A stretch of 64,000 nucleotides of DNA. Origin: Rhizobium leguminosarum (GTDB lineage: Bacteria > Pseudomonadota > Alphaproteobacteria > Rhizobiales > Rhizobiaceae). This document shows positions 25,037 to 34,798 of the stretch, piece after piece. The notes under the pieces are model-generated. The model made no database searches and was not told the origin of the DNA. It saw nothing but the letters and a program-made list of their open reading frames with translations. Location: the NCBI RefSeq assembly GCF_001652265.1, contig NZ_LWBS01000011.1, positions 1-64,000 on the forward strand, written 5' to 3'. How positions within the stretch are numbered: the first letter of the stretch is position 1; each line of letters opens with the position of its first letter. Both the position numbers and the translations under genes were made by a program.

Positions 25037-26611
25037 TCAGCTCAGCATCCAGGCAATATAGACAAGCGTCAATGCGATGATCCAAAGCGCGATCCGCGCC
25101 GAGCGGTTGTGCCGCGCTTCGGCCTTGCCGATCGCCTCCGCCGTCTCAGTGTCGAAACGCAAGCCGTGCTCGCTCATATGCAGCAGCTGATGATGGAATT
25201 TTTCGGTCTTCGCCGCGATTTCGGGCACGGCTTCGGCGAGCTTGACCGCCGCCTTCAGCCCGTCCTTGAGATCGGTGGCGATCCGCTTCGGCCCGAGATT
25301 GGTCCGGATCCAGTCGCCGACGACGGGCTCGGAGGCCTTCCACATGTTGAAGCGCGGATTGAGCATGCGCGATACGCCTTCGACCACGACCATGGTCTTC
25401 TGCAGCATCACCAGCTCCGGCCGTGTCGCCATGTCGAAGAGTTCGGTAACTTCGAACAGCAGCGTCAGCAGTTTGCCCATCGAGATCGTTTCGGCCGGCT
25501 GGCCATGGATCGGCTCGCCGATCGCCCGGATCGCCTGGGCGAAGCTTTCGACATTGTGGTGGCCGGGCACATAGCCGGCCTCGAAATGCACCTCGGCGAC
25601 GCGGATATAGTCGCGGGTGATGAAGCCATAGAGGATTTCGGCGAGGAACCGCCGTTCCTTCTTGCCCAGCCGCCCGACGATGCCCATGTCGACGGCGACG
25701 ATCATGCCGCCCGCATCGACGAAGAGATTGCCCGGATGCATGTCGGCATGGAAGAAGCCGTCGCGCAGCGTGTGGCGCAGGAACGACTGGATCAGCGTAT
25801 CGGCAAGCAGGTTGAGGTCGTGGCCCGCCGCGCGCAGGCCCTCGACATCGGACATCCTCGTGCCGTCGATCCACTCCATGGTGATGACGTCGCGCCCGGT
25901 GCGCTCCCAGTCGACCTTCGGCACACGGAAGCCGGGATCCTTTTCGGTATTCTCGGCGATCTCGGAAAGGGCTGCCGCCTCCAGGCGAAGATCCATCTCC
26001 ACCTTCGTCGTCTGCTCCAGCGTCTTCGTCACCTCGACCGGCCGCAGCCGCCGGCTGGACGCCAGGAAACGCTCCTGCATATGAGCAACGAGATACATTG
26101 CCTCGATGTCATGGGCAAAACGCTGGCGCACGCCGGGCCGCACGATCTTGACGGCGACCTTCTTCCGGCCTTGGGCGCTGTCGACCTCGGCCGGATGCAC
26201 CTGCGCGATCGAGGCGGCGGCGATCGGATCGCCGAAGCTCGCATAGAGTTCGCCGATCGGCCGCCCGAGCGAGCCTTCGATATTGGCCTTGGCGGCTGCC
26301 GAGGGAAAGAAGGCCATGCGGTCCTGGAGCTGCGACAGGTCATTGGCGAATTCGACGCCGACGACATCCGGCCGCGTCGCCAGGAACTGCCCGATCTTCA
26401 CATAGGAGGGACCGAGCCGCTCGACCGCCTGCGCCAACCGGTCGCTGCGCTTCTGATGCCGCGCCTTGCTTCGCTCGAAAATCGTGACGAAGGATTTGGC
26501 GAGCGCCACCGGCGGCGGCAGCCCTTCGGAAGGAAGCGCCGACACGACACCCTCGCGCACGAGCACCCAACCGACGCGCCAAAGGCGGAAATATGCGCCG
26601 AAAGTACTCAT
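25037..26611 (-). CDS. ubiB: Ubiquinone biosynthesis accessory protein UbiB (ABC1/ADCK-type atypical kinase)
   Basis: The 524-residue protein has the UbiB KxGQ signature (RLGPSYVKIGQFLATRPDVV, about residue 70), kinase-like ATP-binding lysine and the catalytic segment GFFHADMHPGNLFVDAGGMI followed by AVDMGIVG. Two hydrophobic C-terminal segments (SARIALWIIALTLVYIAWML) anchor it to the inner membrane. UbiB is an ATPase needed for coenzyme Q synthesis, probably extracting hydrophobic precursors. It lies downstream of ubiE on the same strand (62 bp), the usual alphaproteobacterial pair. Confidence 0.95.
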   Translation of the reverse strand: MSTFGAYFRLWRVGWVLVREGVVSALPSEGLPPPVALAKSFVTIFERSKARHQKRSDRLAQAVERLGPSYVKIGQFLATRPDVVGVEFANDLSQLQDRMAFFPSAAAKANIEGSLGRPIGELYASFGDPIAAASIAQVHPAEVDSAQGRKKVAVKIVRPGVRQRFAHDIEAMYLVAHMQERFLASSRRLRPVEVTKTLEQTTKVEMDLRLEAAALSEIAENTEKDPGFRVPKVDWERTGRDVITMEWIDGTRMSDVEGLRAAGHDLNLLADTLIQSFLRHTLRDGFFHADMHPGNLFVDAGGMIVAVDMGIVGRLGKKERRFLAEILYGFITRDYIRVAEVHFEAGYVPGHHNVESFAQAIRAIGEPIHGQPAETISMGKLLTLLFEVTELFDMATRPELVMLQKTMVVVEGVSRMLNPRFNMWKASEPVVGDWIRTNLGPKRIATDLKDGLKAAVKLAEAVPEIAAKTEKFHHQLLHMSEHGLRFDTETAEAIGKAEARHNRSARIALWIIALTLVYIAWMLS

Positions 26612-26636
26612 GTTCCGTTTGATTCTCGCGCGACGC

Positions 26637-26673
26637 TATTCGAAAACCGCTCTATACTTTTCGGCGTCATGCG
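26637..26673. repeat. Interspersed palindromic repeat between ubiB and ubiE
   Basis: TATTCGAAAACCGCTCTATACTTTTCGGCGTCATGC has the same core as the repeats at 4256-4340 and 24922-24960. It fills almost the whole ubiE-ubiB gap. Confidence 0.5.
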
Positions 26674-27450
26674 TCAGAGCTTCCAGCCGGAATGGAGCGC
26701 GGCGATGCCGCCGGTATAATTGGTAAAGGTGACGCGCGAAAAGCCGGCCTGGCGGATCATTGCCGCGAAATTCTCCTGGTTCGGAAACTTGCGGATCGAT
26801 TCCACCAGATATTGGTAGGGTTCGGCATCGCCGGTGATCGCCTTGCCGAACTGCGGAATGGCATTGAACGACCAGGCGTCGTAGACCTTGTCGAGAAGCG
26901 GTATATCGACTTCGGAAAATTCCAGCACCAGCAGCCGTCCGCCGCGCTTCAAGACGCGATAGGCCTCCGACAGCGCCGCATCGATCCTCGGCACGTTGCG
27001 GATGCCGAAGGCGATCGTATAGGCGTCGAAACTGCCTGCCTCGAAGGGCAGTTCCTCGGCATTCGCTTCGACGAAGGTGAGATTGCCGGAAAGCTTCTTC
27101 TTTTCCGCCCGTTCGGCGCCGACGCCGAGCATCGAGCCGTTGATGTCGAGCACGGTGGCATGCGCCTGTCTGCCCGAAGCCTCGACGATGCGGAAGGCGA
27201 TATCGCCGGTACCGCCGGCCACGTCGAGCACCTTGTAGCCCGGCTCCTTGCGCGGGTTCAGCGCCGAGATCATCGCATCTTTCCAGGCGCGGTGCATACC
27301 CATCGACATGACGTCGTTCATGATGTCGTAGCGCTTGGCGACCTTGTGGAACACCTGGTTGACCAGGCTCTGCTTCTGGCCATCAGGCACCTCGCGGAAG
27401 CCGTAGGAGGTCTCCATGCCGCCATCGGCGGAAGTGCGGCTTTCTGACAT
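26674..27450 (-). CDS. ubiE: Demethylmenaquinone / 2-methoxy-6-polyprenyl-1,4-benzoquinol C-methyltransferase
   Basis: The 258-residue class I SAM methyltransferase has UbiE signatures: [18 protein letters not shown] near residue 42, the SAM-binding [14 protein letters not shown], and [20 protein letters not shown]. It performs the C-methylation step of ubiquinone synthesis. ATG 27450 gives [11 protein letters not shown]; upstream in-frame sequence to 27558 is not conserved in character. It is divergent from mutM, a standard arrangement in rhizobia. Confidence 0.95.
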   Translation of the reverse strand: MSESRTSADGGMETSYGFREVPDGQKQSLVNQVFHKVAKRYDIMNDVMSMGMHRAWKDAMISALNPRKEPGYKVLDVAGGTGDIAFRIVEASGRQAHATVLDINGSMLGVGAERAEKKKLSGNLTFVEANAEELPFEAGSFDAYTIAFGIRNVPRIDAALSEAYRVLKRGGRLLVLEFSEVDIPLLDKVYDAWSFNAIPQFGKAITGDAEPYQYLVESIRKFPNQENFAAMIRQAGFSRVTFTNYTGGIAALHSGWKL

Positions 27451-27599
27451 CAGACTGCTCCGTTCCTGAAGATTCGGGCGTGGCGGCCATAGCGAAAGAC
27501 CGCGCGCGACGTTATCTATGGGCCGCATTCTCCGCGGCACACTGGCGCTATAGCGCACATCGTCGCCGGTTGAAACACGTTAGATATAGATGGGTTAAG

Positions 27600-28505
27600 A
27601 TGCCGGAATTGCCAGAAGTCGAAACGGTGAAACGCGGCCTGACGCCGGCGATGGAGGGCACCCGCGTCACCAAGCTGGAGCTGCGCCGCGGCGATCTGCG
27701 CTTCCCCTTTCCCGATGCTTTCGCCGACAGGGTTTCCGGCCGCACCATCGTCAGCCTTGGCCGCCGCGCCAAATATCTGCTGGTCGATCTCGACGACGGC
27801 AACACGCTGATTTCGCATCTCGGCATGTCGGGTTCTTTTCGCATTGAGGAGGGCCGCATTGAGGATGGAGCCGCCTCCGGCGTGCCGGGCGAATTCCACC
27901 ATGCCCGATCGAAGGACGAGAAGCACGATCACGTCGTCTTCCATCTGCAAGCCGCAAGTGGCCCGCGTCGTGTCGTCTATAACGATCCGCGCCGTTTCGG
28001 TTTCATGGATATGGTGGGACGTGCCGATCTCGCCGCCCATCCCTTCTTCCGCGATCTCGGCCCGGAGCCGACAGGAAACGAGCTTGGCGCCGCCTATCTG
28101 GCCGAACGCTTCCGGGACAAGGCGCAGCCGCTGAAGAGCGCGCTGCTTGACCAGAAGAACATTGCCGGTCTCGGCAATATATATGTCTGCGAGGCGCTGT
28201 GGCGCGCGCATCTTTCGCCGATCCGCGCCGCCGGCACGCTGGTGACGGCAGGGGGGCGGCCGAAGGTGCAGCTCGACCTGCTCGTCGCCTCGATCCGCGA
28301 CGTCATCGCCGATGCGATCGCCGCCGGCGGATCGTCGCTGCGCGACCATATCCAGACCGACGGATCGCTCGGCTATTTTCAGCATTCCTTCTCCGTTTAT
28401 GATCGCGAAAGTCAGGCTTGCCGCACGCCCGGCTGCGGCGCTACGGTCGCCCGCATCGTCCAGGCGGGCCGCTCCACCTTCTATTGCGCCACCTGCCAGA
28501 AGTAA
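27600..28505 (+). CDS. mutM: Formamidopyrimidine-DNA glycosylase
   Basis: The 301-residue DNA repair enzyme removes 8-oxoguanine and other oxidised purines and nicks the abasic site. The N-terminal PELPEVETV carries the catalytic Pro2 and Glu3 after Met removal, which fixes the start at ATG 27600. The helix-two-turn-helix holds [12 protein letters not shown]. The C-terminal zinc finger has [10 protein letters not shown] and YCATCQK. It is about 30 residues longer than E. coli MutM because of an insertion near residues 85-110 ([20 protein letters not shown]). The stop codon lies in a 15-bp duplicated segment. Confidence 0.96.
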   Translation: MPELPEVETVKRGLTPAMEGTRVTKLELRRGDLRFPFPDAFADRVSGRTIVSLGRRAKYLLVDLDDGNTLISHLGMSGSFRIEEGRIEDGAASGVPGEFHHARSKDEKHDHVVFHLQAASGPRRVVYNDPRRFGFMDMVGRADLAAHPFFRDLGPEPTGNELGAAYLAERFRDKAQPLKSALLDQKNIAGLGNIYVCEALWRAHLSPIRAAGTLVTAGGRPKVQLDLLVASIRDVIADAIAAGGSSLRDHIQTDGSLGYFQHSFSVYDRESQACRTPGCGATVARIVQAGRSTFYCATCQK

Positions 28506-28520
28506 GCCTGCCAGAAGTAA
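28491..28520 (+). repeat. 15-bp tandem duplication including the mutM stop codon
   Basis: ACCTGCCAGAAGTAA (28491-28505) is followed directly by GCCTGCCAGAAGTAA (28506-28520), 14 of 15 bases identical. The duplicated part encodes the last codons and the stop of mutM, so the second copy is untranslated. Confidence 0.85.
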
Positions 28521-28543
28521 GAGCGAGAAACCGGGAGAACAGC

Positions 28544-29317
28544 ATGGCCTATGAGACCCTGATCGTCGAAACCCGAGGCAATGTCGGCCTCGTCACGCTG
28601 AACCGCCCGCAGGCGCTGAACGCGCTGAATTCCACCGTCCTGAAGGAGCTAAAAGAGGCCTATGCCGCCTTCCACGCCGACGAGACGGTTGGGGCGATCG
28701 TGCTCACCGGTTCCGAGCGCGCCTTTGCCGCCGGCGCCGATATCAAGGAGATGCAGCCACTCCAGTTCGCCGATATCTATAAGAGTGATTTCATCAGCGG
28801 CTGGGATGAGGTCGCCAAGGCGCGCAAGCCGGTGATCGCTGCAGTCAGCGGTTTTGCGCTCGGCGGCGGCTGTGAGCTCGCCATGATGTGCGATTTCATC
28901 ATCGCCTCGGAGACGGCGAAGTTCGGCCAGCCGGAAATCACCCTGGGCGTCATTCCCGGCATGGGCGGCTCGCAGCGACTGACGCGCGCCGTCGGCAAGG
29001 CGAAGGCAATGGATCTCATCCTGACCGGCCGCATGATGGATGCGGCGGAAGCCGAACGATCGGGACTCATTTCGCGTGTGGTCGCGCCCGACCGTCTGCT
29101 CGACGAGGCGCTGGCGGCGGCCGAAAAGATCGCTTCGCTGTCGCGTCCCTCGGTCATGATGGCCAAGGAGGCGGTCAACCGCGCATTCGAGACGACGTTG
29201 GAGGAGGGCTTGCGTTTCGAGCGCCGGCTGTTTCACAGTCTTTTTGCCACGGACGACCAGAAAGAAGGCATGGCCGCCTTCGTCGAGAAGCGTAAACCTG
29301 CTTTTACGCACCGTTGA
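28544..29317 (+). CDS. Enoyl-CoA hydratase/isomerase family protein
   Basis: The 257-residue crotonase-fold protein has the oxyanion-hole segments [10 protein letters not shown] and [18 protein letters not shown]; the two catalytic Glu positions are filled (Glu in GGCELAM and in [13 protein letters not shown]), as in true short-chain enoyl-CoA hydratases (FadB1/EchA type). It hydrates 2-enoyl-CoA in fatty-acid beta-oxidation. It lies 38 bp after mutM and may be co-transcribed; CGGGAGAAC precedes ATG 28544. A following rpsT promoter suggests the unit ends here. Confidence 0.92.
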   Translation: MAYETLIVETRGNVGLVTLNRPQALNALNSTVLKELKEAYAAFHADETVGAIVLTGSERAFAAGADIKEMQPLQFADIYKSDFISGWDEVAKARKPVIAAVSGFALGGGCELAMMCDFIIASETAKFGQPEITLGVIPGMGGSQRLTRAVGKAKAMDLILTGRMMDAAEAERSGLISRVVAPDRLLDEALAAAEKIASLSRPSVMMAKEAVNRAFETTLEEGLRFERRLFHSLFATDDQKEGMAAFVEKRKPAFTHR

Positions 29318-29360
29318 ATGCTTTTAGGCGCTTGCCGGTGGTAAAGCTTGAAAATCCGCG

Positions 29361-29388
29361 TTGACGTGGGCCGGCTTTAGAGTTATAT
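29361..29388 (+). promoter_or_regulatory. Probable sigma-70 promoter of rpsT
   Basis: TTGACG (29361-29366) and TTATAT (29383-29388) are separated by 16 bases, close to the RpoD consensus. The predicted transcript would have a leader of about 115 bases before rpsT. Confidence 0.55.
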
Positions 29389-29509
29389 GCCCGCCCACGG
29401 TTCGGAAAGCCGGTTTGGTTTTCCGCGATTGCTCCCGCATTGCTGGATTTTGTGGCCGCAGGGCCCGCGGTAATGGCGGAGTTTGTTCGAATTCTTGAGA
29501 GAGGCATCC

Positions 29510-29788
29510 ATGGCCAATACAACTTCGGCGAAAAAAGCGACCCGCAAGATCGCCCGCCGTACCGACGTCAATAAGGCTCGTCGCTCGCGCGTTCGTACTT
29601 TCGTTCGCCAGGTCGAAGAGGCCATCGCATCCGGTGACGCCGCCAAGGCGAAGGAAGCTTTCCTGGCTGCTCAGCCCGAGCTTGCTCGCGCCGCCAGCAA
29701 GGGTGTGCTGCATGCCAACACGGCATCGCGCAAGGTCTCGCGCCTGGCCGCTCGTGTGAAGGCTCTTTCGGTCACCACGACCGCGTAA
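29510..29788 (+). CDS. rpsT: Small ribosomal subunit protein bS20
   Basis: The 92-residue, Lys/Arg/Ala-rich protein begins [20 protein letters not shown], the classical S20 N-terminus after which it binds 16S rRNA during 30S assembly. GAGAGGCATCC precedes ATG 29510; the in-frame ATG at 29483 is only an upstream extension. Alphaproteobacterial S20 is usually about 88 residues, so this has a slightly longer Ser/Thr-rich tail. It has its own promoter and terminator, and dnaA follows after 857 bp. Confidence 0.96.
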   Translation: MANTTSAKKATRKIARRTDVNKARRSRVRTFVRQVEEAIASGDAAKAKEAFLAAQPELARAASKGVLHANTASRKVSRLAARVKALSVTTTA

Positions 29789-29818
29789 TCTTCCATTAAC
29801 GAATTCTTCTTTATGATT

Positions 29819-29846
29819 AGCCCGGTAATTTTACCGGGCTTTTTCG
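29819..29846 (+). terminator. Rho-independent terminator of rpsT
   Basis: AGCCCGGTAA pairs perfectly with TTACCGGGCT around a short T-rich loop and is followed by TTTTT. It lies 30 bases after the rpsT stop. Confidence 0.9.
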
Positions 29847-30117
29847 ATTCCGCCGATCAGCCCCTGCATGGTTAATCCCACGACTGTTTCGTGTCAGCGC
29901 CATGACAGGAAAAATTGTTTAAAAACAATGGTTTGCGCAAGGATGCTTTCACGCCGCGCGACTCTGCCCCAAGCTTCCGGGACCACAGGGGAGTCAAGAG
30001 GATTTTATTTTTTTTCTTTCATTGCGTGTCAAAATAGCCCGAACGGGGGAATCTCTTTGATTCAACTGCGATTCTTTTTTGACGCTGGTGTGACGCCCGA
30101 AAAGGGCAGGCGGAGTC
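29846..30117 (+). promoter_or_regulatory. Cluster of seven GANTC (CcrM methylation) sites upstream of dnaA
   Basis: GANTC occurs at 29846, 29960, 29991, 30049, 30059, 30070 and 30113. About one would be expected by chance in 272 bp. CcrM methylates GANTC late in the alphaproteobacterial cell cycle, and in Caulobacter dnaA transcription depends on methylation of its promoter. This cluster is therefore a likely cell-cycle control region for dnaA. Confidence 0.6.
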
Positions 30118-30645
30118 AATGGCCGCTTGTTAATTTTGCGTAAAATTCATCGTTGATATTGCCGTTTGATCCTGCCTAAATGGCTTCCAACAAAGGGCGC
30201 GGACATCACCTGCAGAGGCTCGGTTTTAACTGCCACGTCGGCAGGGCGATGAGTTTGTGCCTTTTGTTACGGAGCCCTGCGCTTCCGTCTTTTCAAGCAC
30301 TCGACGGATTTGAGCCGTAACGTGGCTGTTACGGAGCGGGGATGTTTTGTGCCTTCAGTGGCCACACGTTTAAGGCGAGGCTACTACCGGAGAAGGTAAA
30401 GTAATATTGCGTTCGGGCTGGTCGGCCGAAAACGAGGTTCGACCGCCAGCCTGGCACGGAAAGCCGATGAAGGTTGCCGCATGAGCGCGGCACCTGCAAC
30501 GGAGTTCTGCGCCGGTCCCTTATGGGGCAGTGTTTGAGTGAACCGGCAGGCGAGCGGCTCATGAGGATCCGTCAGCCCGCCAAAGCGGGGATGATCGGGC
30601 GGCCGTTTTAGCGGATGCCTCCCGGTGGAATTGAAAGGCGGCATT
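29847..30645 (+). other. Long leader / control region upstream of dnaA
   Basis: No gene is supported between rpsT and dnaA. The first part is AT-rich (TTTTATTTTTTTTCTTTC near 30002, GATTCTTTTTTGACGC near 30070) and carries the GANTC cluster. The part from 30180 to 30640 is G+C-rich without recognisable motifs. I saw no cluster of DnaA boxes (TTATCCACA), so I do not call an origin of replication here. Confidence 0.6.
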
Positions 30646-32196
30646 ATGCAGATGAATACGATGACGACGAGCGGGCTCGACAATGGGGATGCGGCACCGC
30701 AGGCGTTCGGCTCCATTCGCCTGGAAGCGGCGGAAGTAAAGGCGGATATGAAGCAGAACGTATTGTTTGAGCGCGTCAGTGCGCGCTTGAAGGCTCAGGT
30801 CGGTCAGGATGTCTACGCCAGCTGGTTCGCCAGACTGAAGCTGCATTCGGTATCGAAGAGCGTCGTTCGCCTTTCGGTCCCCACGACCTTCCTGAAGTCG
30901 TGGATCAACAATCGTTATCTCGATCTCATCACCGGTCTGTTCCAGGCCGAAGATCCGGAAATTCTGAAAATCGAAGTCTTGGTGCGTACGGCGACGCGCC
31001 ATGGCACGAAGGCGCTCGATGAGGCGGTCGCGCCGGAACCGGCCGCCCCCACTCAGATGCGCCGCCCGACAAATGCCCAGCCGGCCGGTCAGGCCGTCCA
31101 GCAGGCGGTTTCGGCTGTTGCCGCCGCAAGGCCCGCAAGCTTCGGCTCGCCGCTCTTCGGTTCGCCGCTCGATAGCCGCTTTACCTTCGACACATTCGTG
31201 GAAGGCAGCTCGAACCGTGTCGCGCTTGCGGCTGCGAAGACGATCGCGGAAGCTGGTCAGGGCGCCGTGCGCTTCAACCCGCTCTTCATCCATTCGGCCG
31301 TCGGCCTCGGCAAGACCCACCTGCTGCAGGCGGTCGCCAATGCGGCGGTGCAGAACCCGCGGGCTCTGCGCGTCGTCTATCTGACGGCCGAATATTTCAT
31401 GTGGCGCTTCGCCACCGCGATCCGCGACAATGATGCGCTGACGCTGAAGGATTCGCTGCGCAACATCGATCTCTTGATCATCGACGACATGCAGTTCCTG
31501 CAGGGCAAGATGATCCAGCATGAATTTTGCCATCTCCTGAACATGTTGCTCGACAGCGCCAAGCAGGTCGTCGTTGCCGCCGACCGTGCGCCCTGGGAGC
31601 TGGAGTCGCTCGACCCCCGCGTTCGCTCGCGCCTGCAGGGCGGTGTCGCGATCGAATTCGACGCGCCGGATTACGAGATGCGTCTCGAAATCCTCAAGCG
31701 TCGCCTTGCTGTCGCCCGGCTCGAAGATCCGTCGCTCGAAATTCCAGCCGAACTGCTCCAGCACGTCGCTCGTAATGTCACGGCCAGCGGCCGCGAACTC
31801 GAAGGCGCCTTCAACCAGCTGGTCTTCCGCCGCTCCTTCGAGCCGAACCTGTCGATCGAACGCGTGGATGAACTGCTCGCTCATCTCGTCGGCTCCGGCG
31901 AGCCTCGCCGTGTGCGCATCGAGGATATCCAGCGCATCGTCGCAAGGCACTACAACGTCTCGCGTCAGGAACTGGTGTCGAACCGCCGCACCCGCGTCAT
32001 CGTCAAGCCGCGTCAGATCGCCATGTATCTGTCGAAGACGCTGACGCCGCGCTCCTTCCCGGAGATCGGCCGCCGTTTCGGCGGGCGCGATCACACGACC
32101 GTGCTACATGCCGTGCGCAAGATCGAGGAGCTGATTTCGGGAGACACCAAGCTTTCGCACGAAGTCGAGCTTCTGAAGCGGCTGATCAACGAATAA
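30646..32196 (+). CDS. dnaA: Chromosomal replication initiator protein DnaA
   Basis: The 516-residue protein has all four DnaA domains: domain I ([20 protein letters not shown] and following), a Pro/Ala-rich linker around residues 120-165, the AAA+ domain with Walker A GLGKTH (about residue 220) and Walker [10 protein letters not shown] (about 278), and the DNA-binding domain ending with the signature [16 protein letters not shown] (about 479). ATP-DnaA opens the origin and regulates transcription. I start it at ATG 30646, preceded by AAAGGCGG; a GTG at 30625 is in frame. A terminator follows. Expression may be under CcrM control through the upstream GANTC cluster. Confidence 0.97.
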   Translation: MQMNTMTTSGLDNGDAAPQAFGSIRLEAAEVKADMKQNVLFERVSARLKAQVGQDVYASWFARLKLHSVSKSVVRLSVPTTFLKSWINNRYLDLITGLFQAEDPEILKIEVLVRTATRHGTKALDEAVAPEPAAPTQMRRPTNAQPAGQAVQQAVSAVAAARPASFGSPLFGSPLDSRFTFDTFVEGSSNRVALAAAKTIAEAGQGAVRFNPLFIHSAVGLGKTHLLQAVANAAVQNPRALRVVYLTAEYFMWRFATAIRDNDALTLKDSLRNIDLLIIDDMQFLQGKMIQHEFCHLLNMLLDSAKQVVVAADRAPWELESLDPRVRSRLQGGVAIEFDAPDYEMRLEILKRRLAVARLEDPSLEIPAELLQHVARNVTASGRELEGAFNQLVFRRSFEPNLSIERVDELLAHLVGSGEPRRVRIEDIQRIVARHYNVSRQELVSNRRTRVIVKPRQIAMYLSKTLTPRSFPEIGRRFGGRDHTTVLHAVRKIEELISGDTKLSHEVELLKRLINE

Positions 32197-32220
32197 TCGA
32201 CGGGTTTTCTTAAGGATTCA

Positions 32221-32250
32221 ACGGCCGGAAGCGATTCCGGCCGTTTTCCT
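32221..32250 (+). terminator. Rho-independent terminator of dnaA
   Basis: ACGGCCGGA pairs exactly with TCCGGCCGT around AGCGAT and runs into TTTTCCTTT. It lies 24 bases after the dnaA stop. Confidence 0.9.
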
Positions 32251-32333
32251 TTATAAGTTTTTTATTCTATACCTCCCGCGCATCGCGTGCATATCAAAGA
32301 CCGAAGCGCCAAAATGGCGCGTGGGAGGAATGA

Positions 32334-33446
32334 ATGAGTTTTGAAAAGATCGCCGTTCTCGGCCTGGGCAAGGTCGGACGGCTGGCGGCGACGCTTTTGC
32401 ATGAAGGCGGCTTCGAGGTCATCGGCGTCGATGCGCAATTGCCGCTGAGCGACGTCCCCTTCAAGTGCCGCACCGGTGATATATCCGATCCCCAGGTAAT
32501 CGGCGAACTGCTCTCGAATGTCGAGGCTGTGCTCTCCTGCCTGCCCTATCATTTGAACATCGAATTGGCGCGCGCCGCCCATCTCTCCGGTATCCACTAT
32601 TTCGATCTGACCGAAGACGTTCCCACAACCAATTTCATCATCGAACTGTCGAAGACATCCCGCGGCCTGATGGCGCCGCAATGCGGCCTGGCGCCGGGTT
32701 TCGTCGGTATCGTCGGCGCAAGCCTGGCCGACGGCTTCGATCGCTGCCGGTCGATCCGCATGCGCGTCGGCGCCTTGCCGCAGCATCCGACCGGACTGCT
32801 CGGCTACGCCTTCAACTGGTCGCCTGAGGGCGTCGTCAACGAATATCTGAACGATTGTGAGGTCATCGAGGGCGGCGTGCGCAAGCTCGTCTCGCCGATG
32901 GAATGGCACGAGACGGTCTATGTCGGCGGCGTCAAGCTCGAAGCCTTCACGACGTCGGGCGGCCTTGGCACCATGTGCGACACCATGCTCGGCAAGATCG
33001 ACAATCTCGATTACAAGACCATGCGTTATCCCGGCCATATGGAGCTGATGAACTTCTTCTTCCACGAGCTGTTGATGCGCGACAAGCGCAAGCTCGCCGG
33101 CGAGATCCTGACCAATGCCAAGCCGCCTGTTGAAGACGATGTCGTCTATGTCCATGTCGCCGCCGAGGGTACCGAGAATGGCAGCCTGCGCCGCAAGGAG
33201 TTCGTGCGCGCCTATTACCCGATCGAGATTGCCGGCGCGCGACGCACGGCGATCGCCTGGACGACGTCAGCCTCCGTCGTTGCCGTCATCGAGATGGTCC
33301 GCGACGGCCTGCTGCCGGCAACCGGCTTCCTGCACCAGGAGCATATTCCGCTGGAGATGTTTTTGAAGACGCCGACCGGAAGCCTCTTCAAGGCGGGTGC
33401 CACGACAGCGCCGCGCGTCTCTTCAGACGCGCAAAGGACGCTGTAG
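32334..33446 (+). CDS. Saccharopine dehydrogenase-family oxidoreductase (Lys9/LYSDH-like)
   Basis: The 370-residue protein has a Rossmann start (MSFEKIAVLGLGKVGRLAAT), the saccharopine-reductase segment AVLSCLPYHLNIELARAAHL followed by YFDLTEDV, and APQCGLAPGFVGIVGASLAD. Such enzymes act on saccharopine or lysine-derived imines; the exact substrate is not readable. GGGAGGAATGA precedes ATG 32334. The last ~16 residues (GATTAPRVSSDAQRTL) are encoded by a RIME-like repeat that also supplies the stop codon, so the natural C-terminus ended earlier. Confidence 0.85.
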   Translation: MSFEKIAVLGLGKVGRLAATLLHEGGFEVIGVDAQLPLSDVPFKCRTGDISDPQVIGELLSNVEAVLSCLPYHLNIELARAAHLSGIHYFDLTEDVPTTNFIIELSKTSRGLMAPQCGLAPGFVGIVGASLADGFDRCRSIRMRVGALPQHPTGLLGYAFNWSPEGVVNEYLNDCEVIEGGVRKLVSPMEWHETVYVGGVKLEAFTTSGGLGTMCDTMLGKIDNLDYKTMRYPGHMELMNFFFHELLMRDKRKLAGEILTNAKPPVEDDVVYVHVAAEGTENGSLRRKEFVRAYYPIEIAGARRTAIAWTTSASVVAVIEMVRDGLLPATGFLHQEHIPLEMFLKTPTGSLFKAGATTAPRVSSDAQRTL

Positions 33447-33508
33447 CACTTTGAATTGCTGCATAACTTTATCCTTAAATCGATCTCGATTTAAGAAATT
33501 ATGCAGTA
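33406..33508 (+). repeat. RIME-like rhizobial repeat, full-length copy overlapping a gene end
   Basis: The sequence from CAGCGCCGCGCGTCT to TTAAGAAATTATGCAGTA matches the copy at 23146-23244 almost base for base across the first 45 bases and the last 25. Its first 41 bases are translated as the C-terminus of the saccharopine dehydrogenase-like protein. Confidence 0.75.
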
Positions 33509-33586
33509 GCCACGGCTGAGACGGCCTTCCGGCGCGCCGGTGATGCTCAATGCCGCCGCGTACAAATCCATCGAGCCGTACGGACG

Positions 33587-34789
33587 TCAGCAGGCGAGAT
33601 CGGCGACGACGGAATCGAGGATCAGCATGCCGGACGGCGTGCAGCGCAGGCGTGAATTGCCGATCCGCTCGATGAATTTGTGTTCGAGCAGGAATTCCTC
33701 GCGTTTCGGGTCGATGTCGCGGCCGGAAAGCTGCTGCCAGCGGGCGAGATCGACGCCTTCCCTGAGCCGCAGCCCCATCAGCAGCAGCTCGTCGGACTGT
33801 TCCTCGAAGCCGAGCCGCTCCTCGTCGAGAATGCCGTGCCCATCACGCTCGACCATGTCGAGCCAGGCTTCCGGCTTGCGCTCGGTCGCCGTCGCGAGCT
33901 TCTCGGGGCCACGCGTCAGCCGGCCGTGGGCGCCTGGGCCGATGCCGGCATAATCGCCGTAGCGCCAGTAGGTCAGGTTATGCCGGCTTTCAGCACCCGG
34001 CCGGGCATGATTGGAGACTTCATAGGCCGGCATGCCCTCGCGCGCGGTGATCTCCTGCGTTGCCTCGTAGAGCAATGCCGATTGCTCGCCGTCCGGTACG
34101 ATCAGCTTGCCGGCCTTGTGCAAGCCGTAGAAGGGCGTGCCCTCCTCGATGGTCAACTGATAGAGCGAAAGATGATCGACCGCATAGGAGATCGCCTCCT
34201 TCAGTTCCTTTTCCCATTCCTCGACCGTCTGGTCGGGCCGGGCATAGATCAGGTCGAAGGACATGCGCGGAAAGATGTCGCGCGCCAGCCGGATCGCCTT
34301 CAGCGCGTCGGCGACATCATGCAGCCGGCCGAGGAATTTCAGATCCCGGTCATTCAGCGCCTGCACGCCGAGTGAGACGCGATTGACGCCGGCTGCCCGG
34401 TAGCCGCGGAAGCGTTCGGCCTCGACGCTCGAAGGGTTGGCCTCCATGGTGATCTCGATGCCGGTAGGCACATGCCAGTGCCGTGCAATGCCGTCGAGAA
34501 TGGCGGAAACCGTTTCCGGCTGCATCAGCGAGGGCGTGCCGCCGCCGAGGAAGATGCTCGTCACCGTCTTCGGCCCGCTGATCGCCCGGACCGCCGCCAT
34601 CTCCTTCAGGAAGGCTGCCGTAAAACGCTCCTGATCCACCGGCTGGTGGCGCACATGGCTGTTGAAGTCGCAATAGGGACACTTCGCCGCGCAGAAGGGC
34701 CAATGCACATAGACGCCGAAGCCCGGCTCGCCGGTATCGGGGAGCAGAGCCGCATCGCGCGAGGTGCTTGGCGTGTCGAAATTGCCCAC
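33587..34789 (-). CDS. hemW: Heme chaperone HemW (radical SAM, coproporphyrinogen oxidase-like)
   Basis: The 400-residue protein has the radical-SAM cluster motif FCAAKCPYCDF (C33, C37, C40), then GGGTPSLM and TMEANPSSVEAERF. True HemN carries a four-cysteine CxxxCxxCxC; here the fourth position is Phe, as in HemW, which inserts heme into respiratory enzymes and is not an oxidase. It is the last gene of the rph-VOC-rdgB-hemW unit, nine bases after rdgB. Confidence 0.92.
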   Translation of the reverse strand: MGNFDTPSTSRDAALLPDTGEPGFGVYVHWPFCAAKCPYCDFNSHVRHQPVDQERFTAAFLKEMAAVRAISGPKTVTSIFLGGGTPSLMQPETVSAILDGIARHWHVPTGIEITMEANPSSVEAERFRGYRAAGVNRVSLGVQALNDRDLKFLGRLHDVADALKAIRLARDIFPRMSFDLIYARPDQTVEEWEKELKEAISYAVDHLSLYQLTIEEGTPFYGLHKAGKLIVPDGEQSALLYEATQEITAREGMPAYEVSNHARPGAESRHNLTYWRYGDYAGIGPGAHGRLTRGPEKLATATERKPEAWLDMVERDGHGILDEERLGFEEQSDELLLMGLRLREGVDLARWQQLSGRDIDPKREEFLLEHKFIERIGNSRLRCTPSGMLILDSVVADLAC

Positions 34790-34798
34790 GGACCGACT

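Noticed and set aside
29847..30645. Origin of replication (oriC) beside dnaA
   Set aside because: AT-rich segments and GANTC sites are present, but I found no cluster of DnaA boxes. In Sinorhizobium the origin lies near hemE, far from dnaA, and hemE is not here. A GC-skew plot of the whole chromosome would decide.
30559..32094. A 511-codon minus-strand frame opposite dnaA
   Set aside because: Exactly antisense to the dnaA coding region; composition is that of a mirrored gene.
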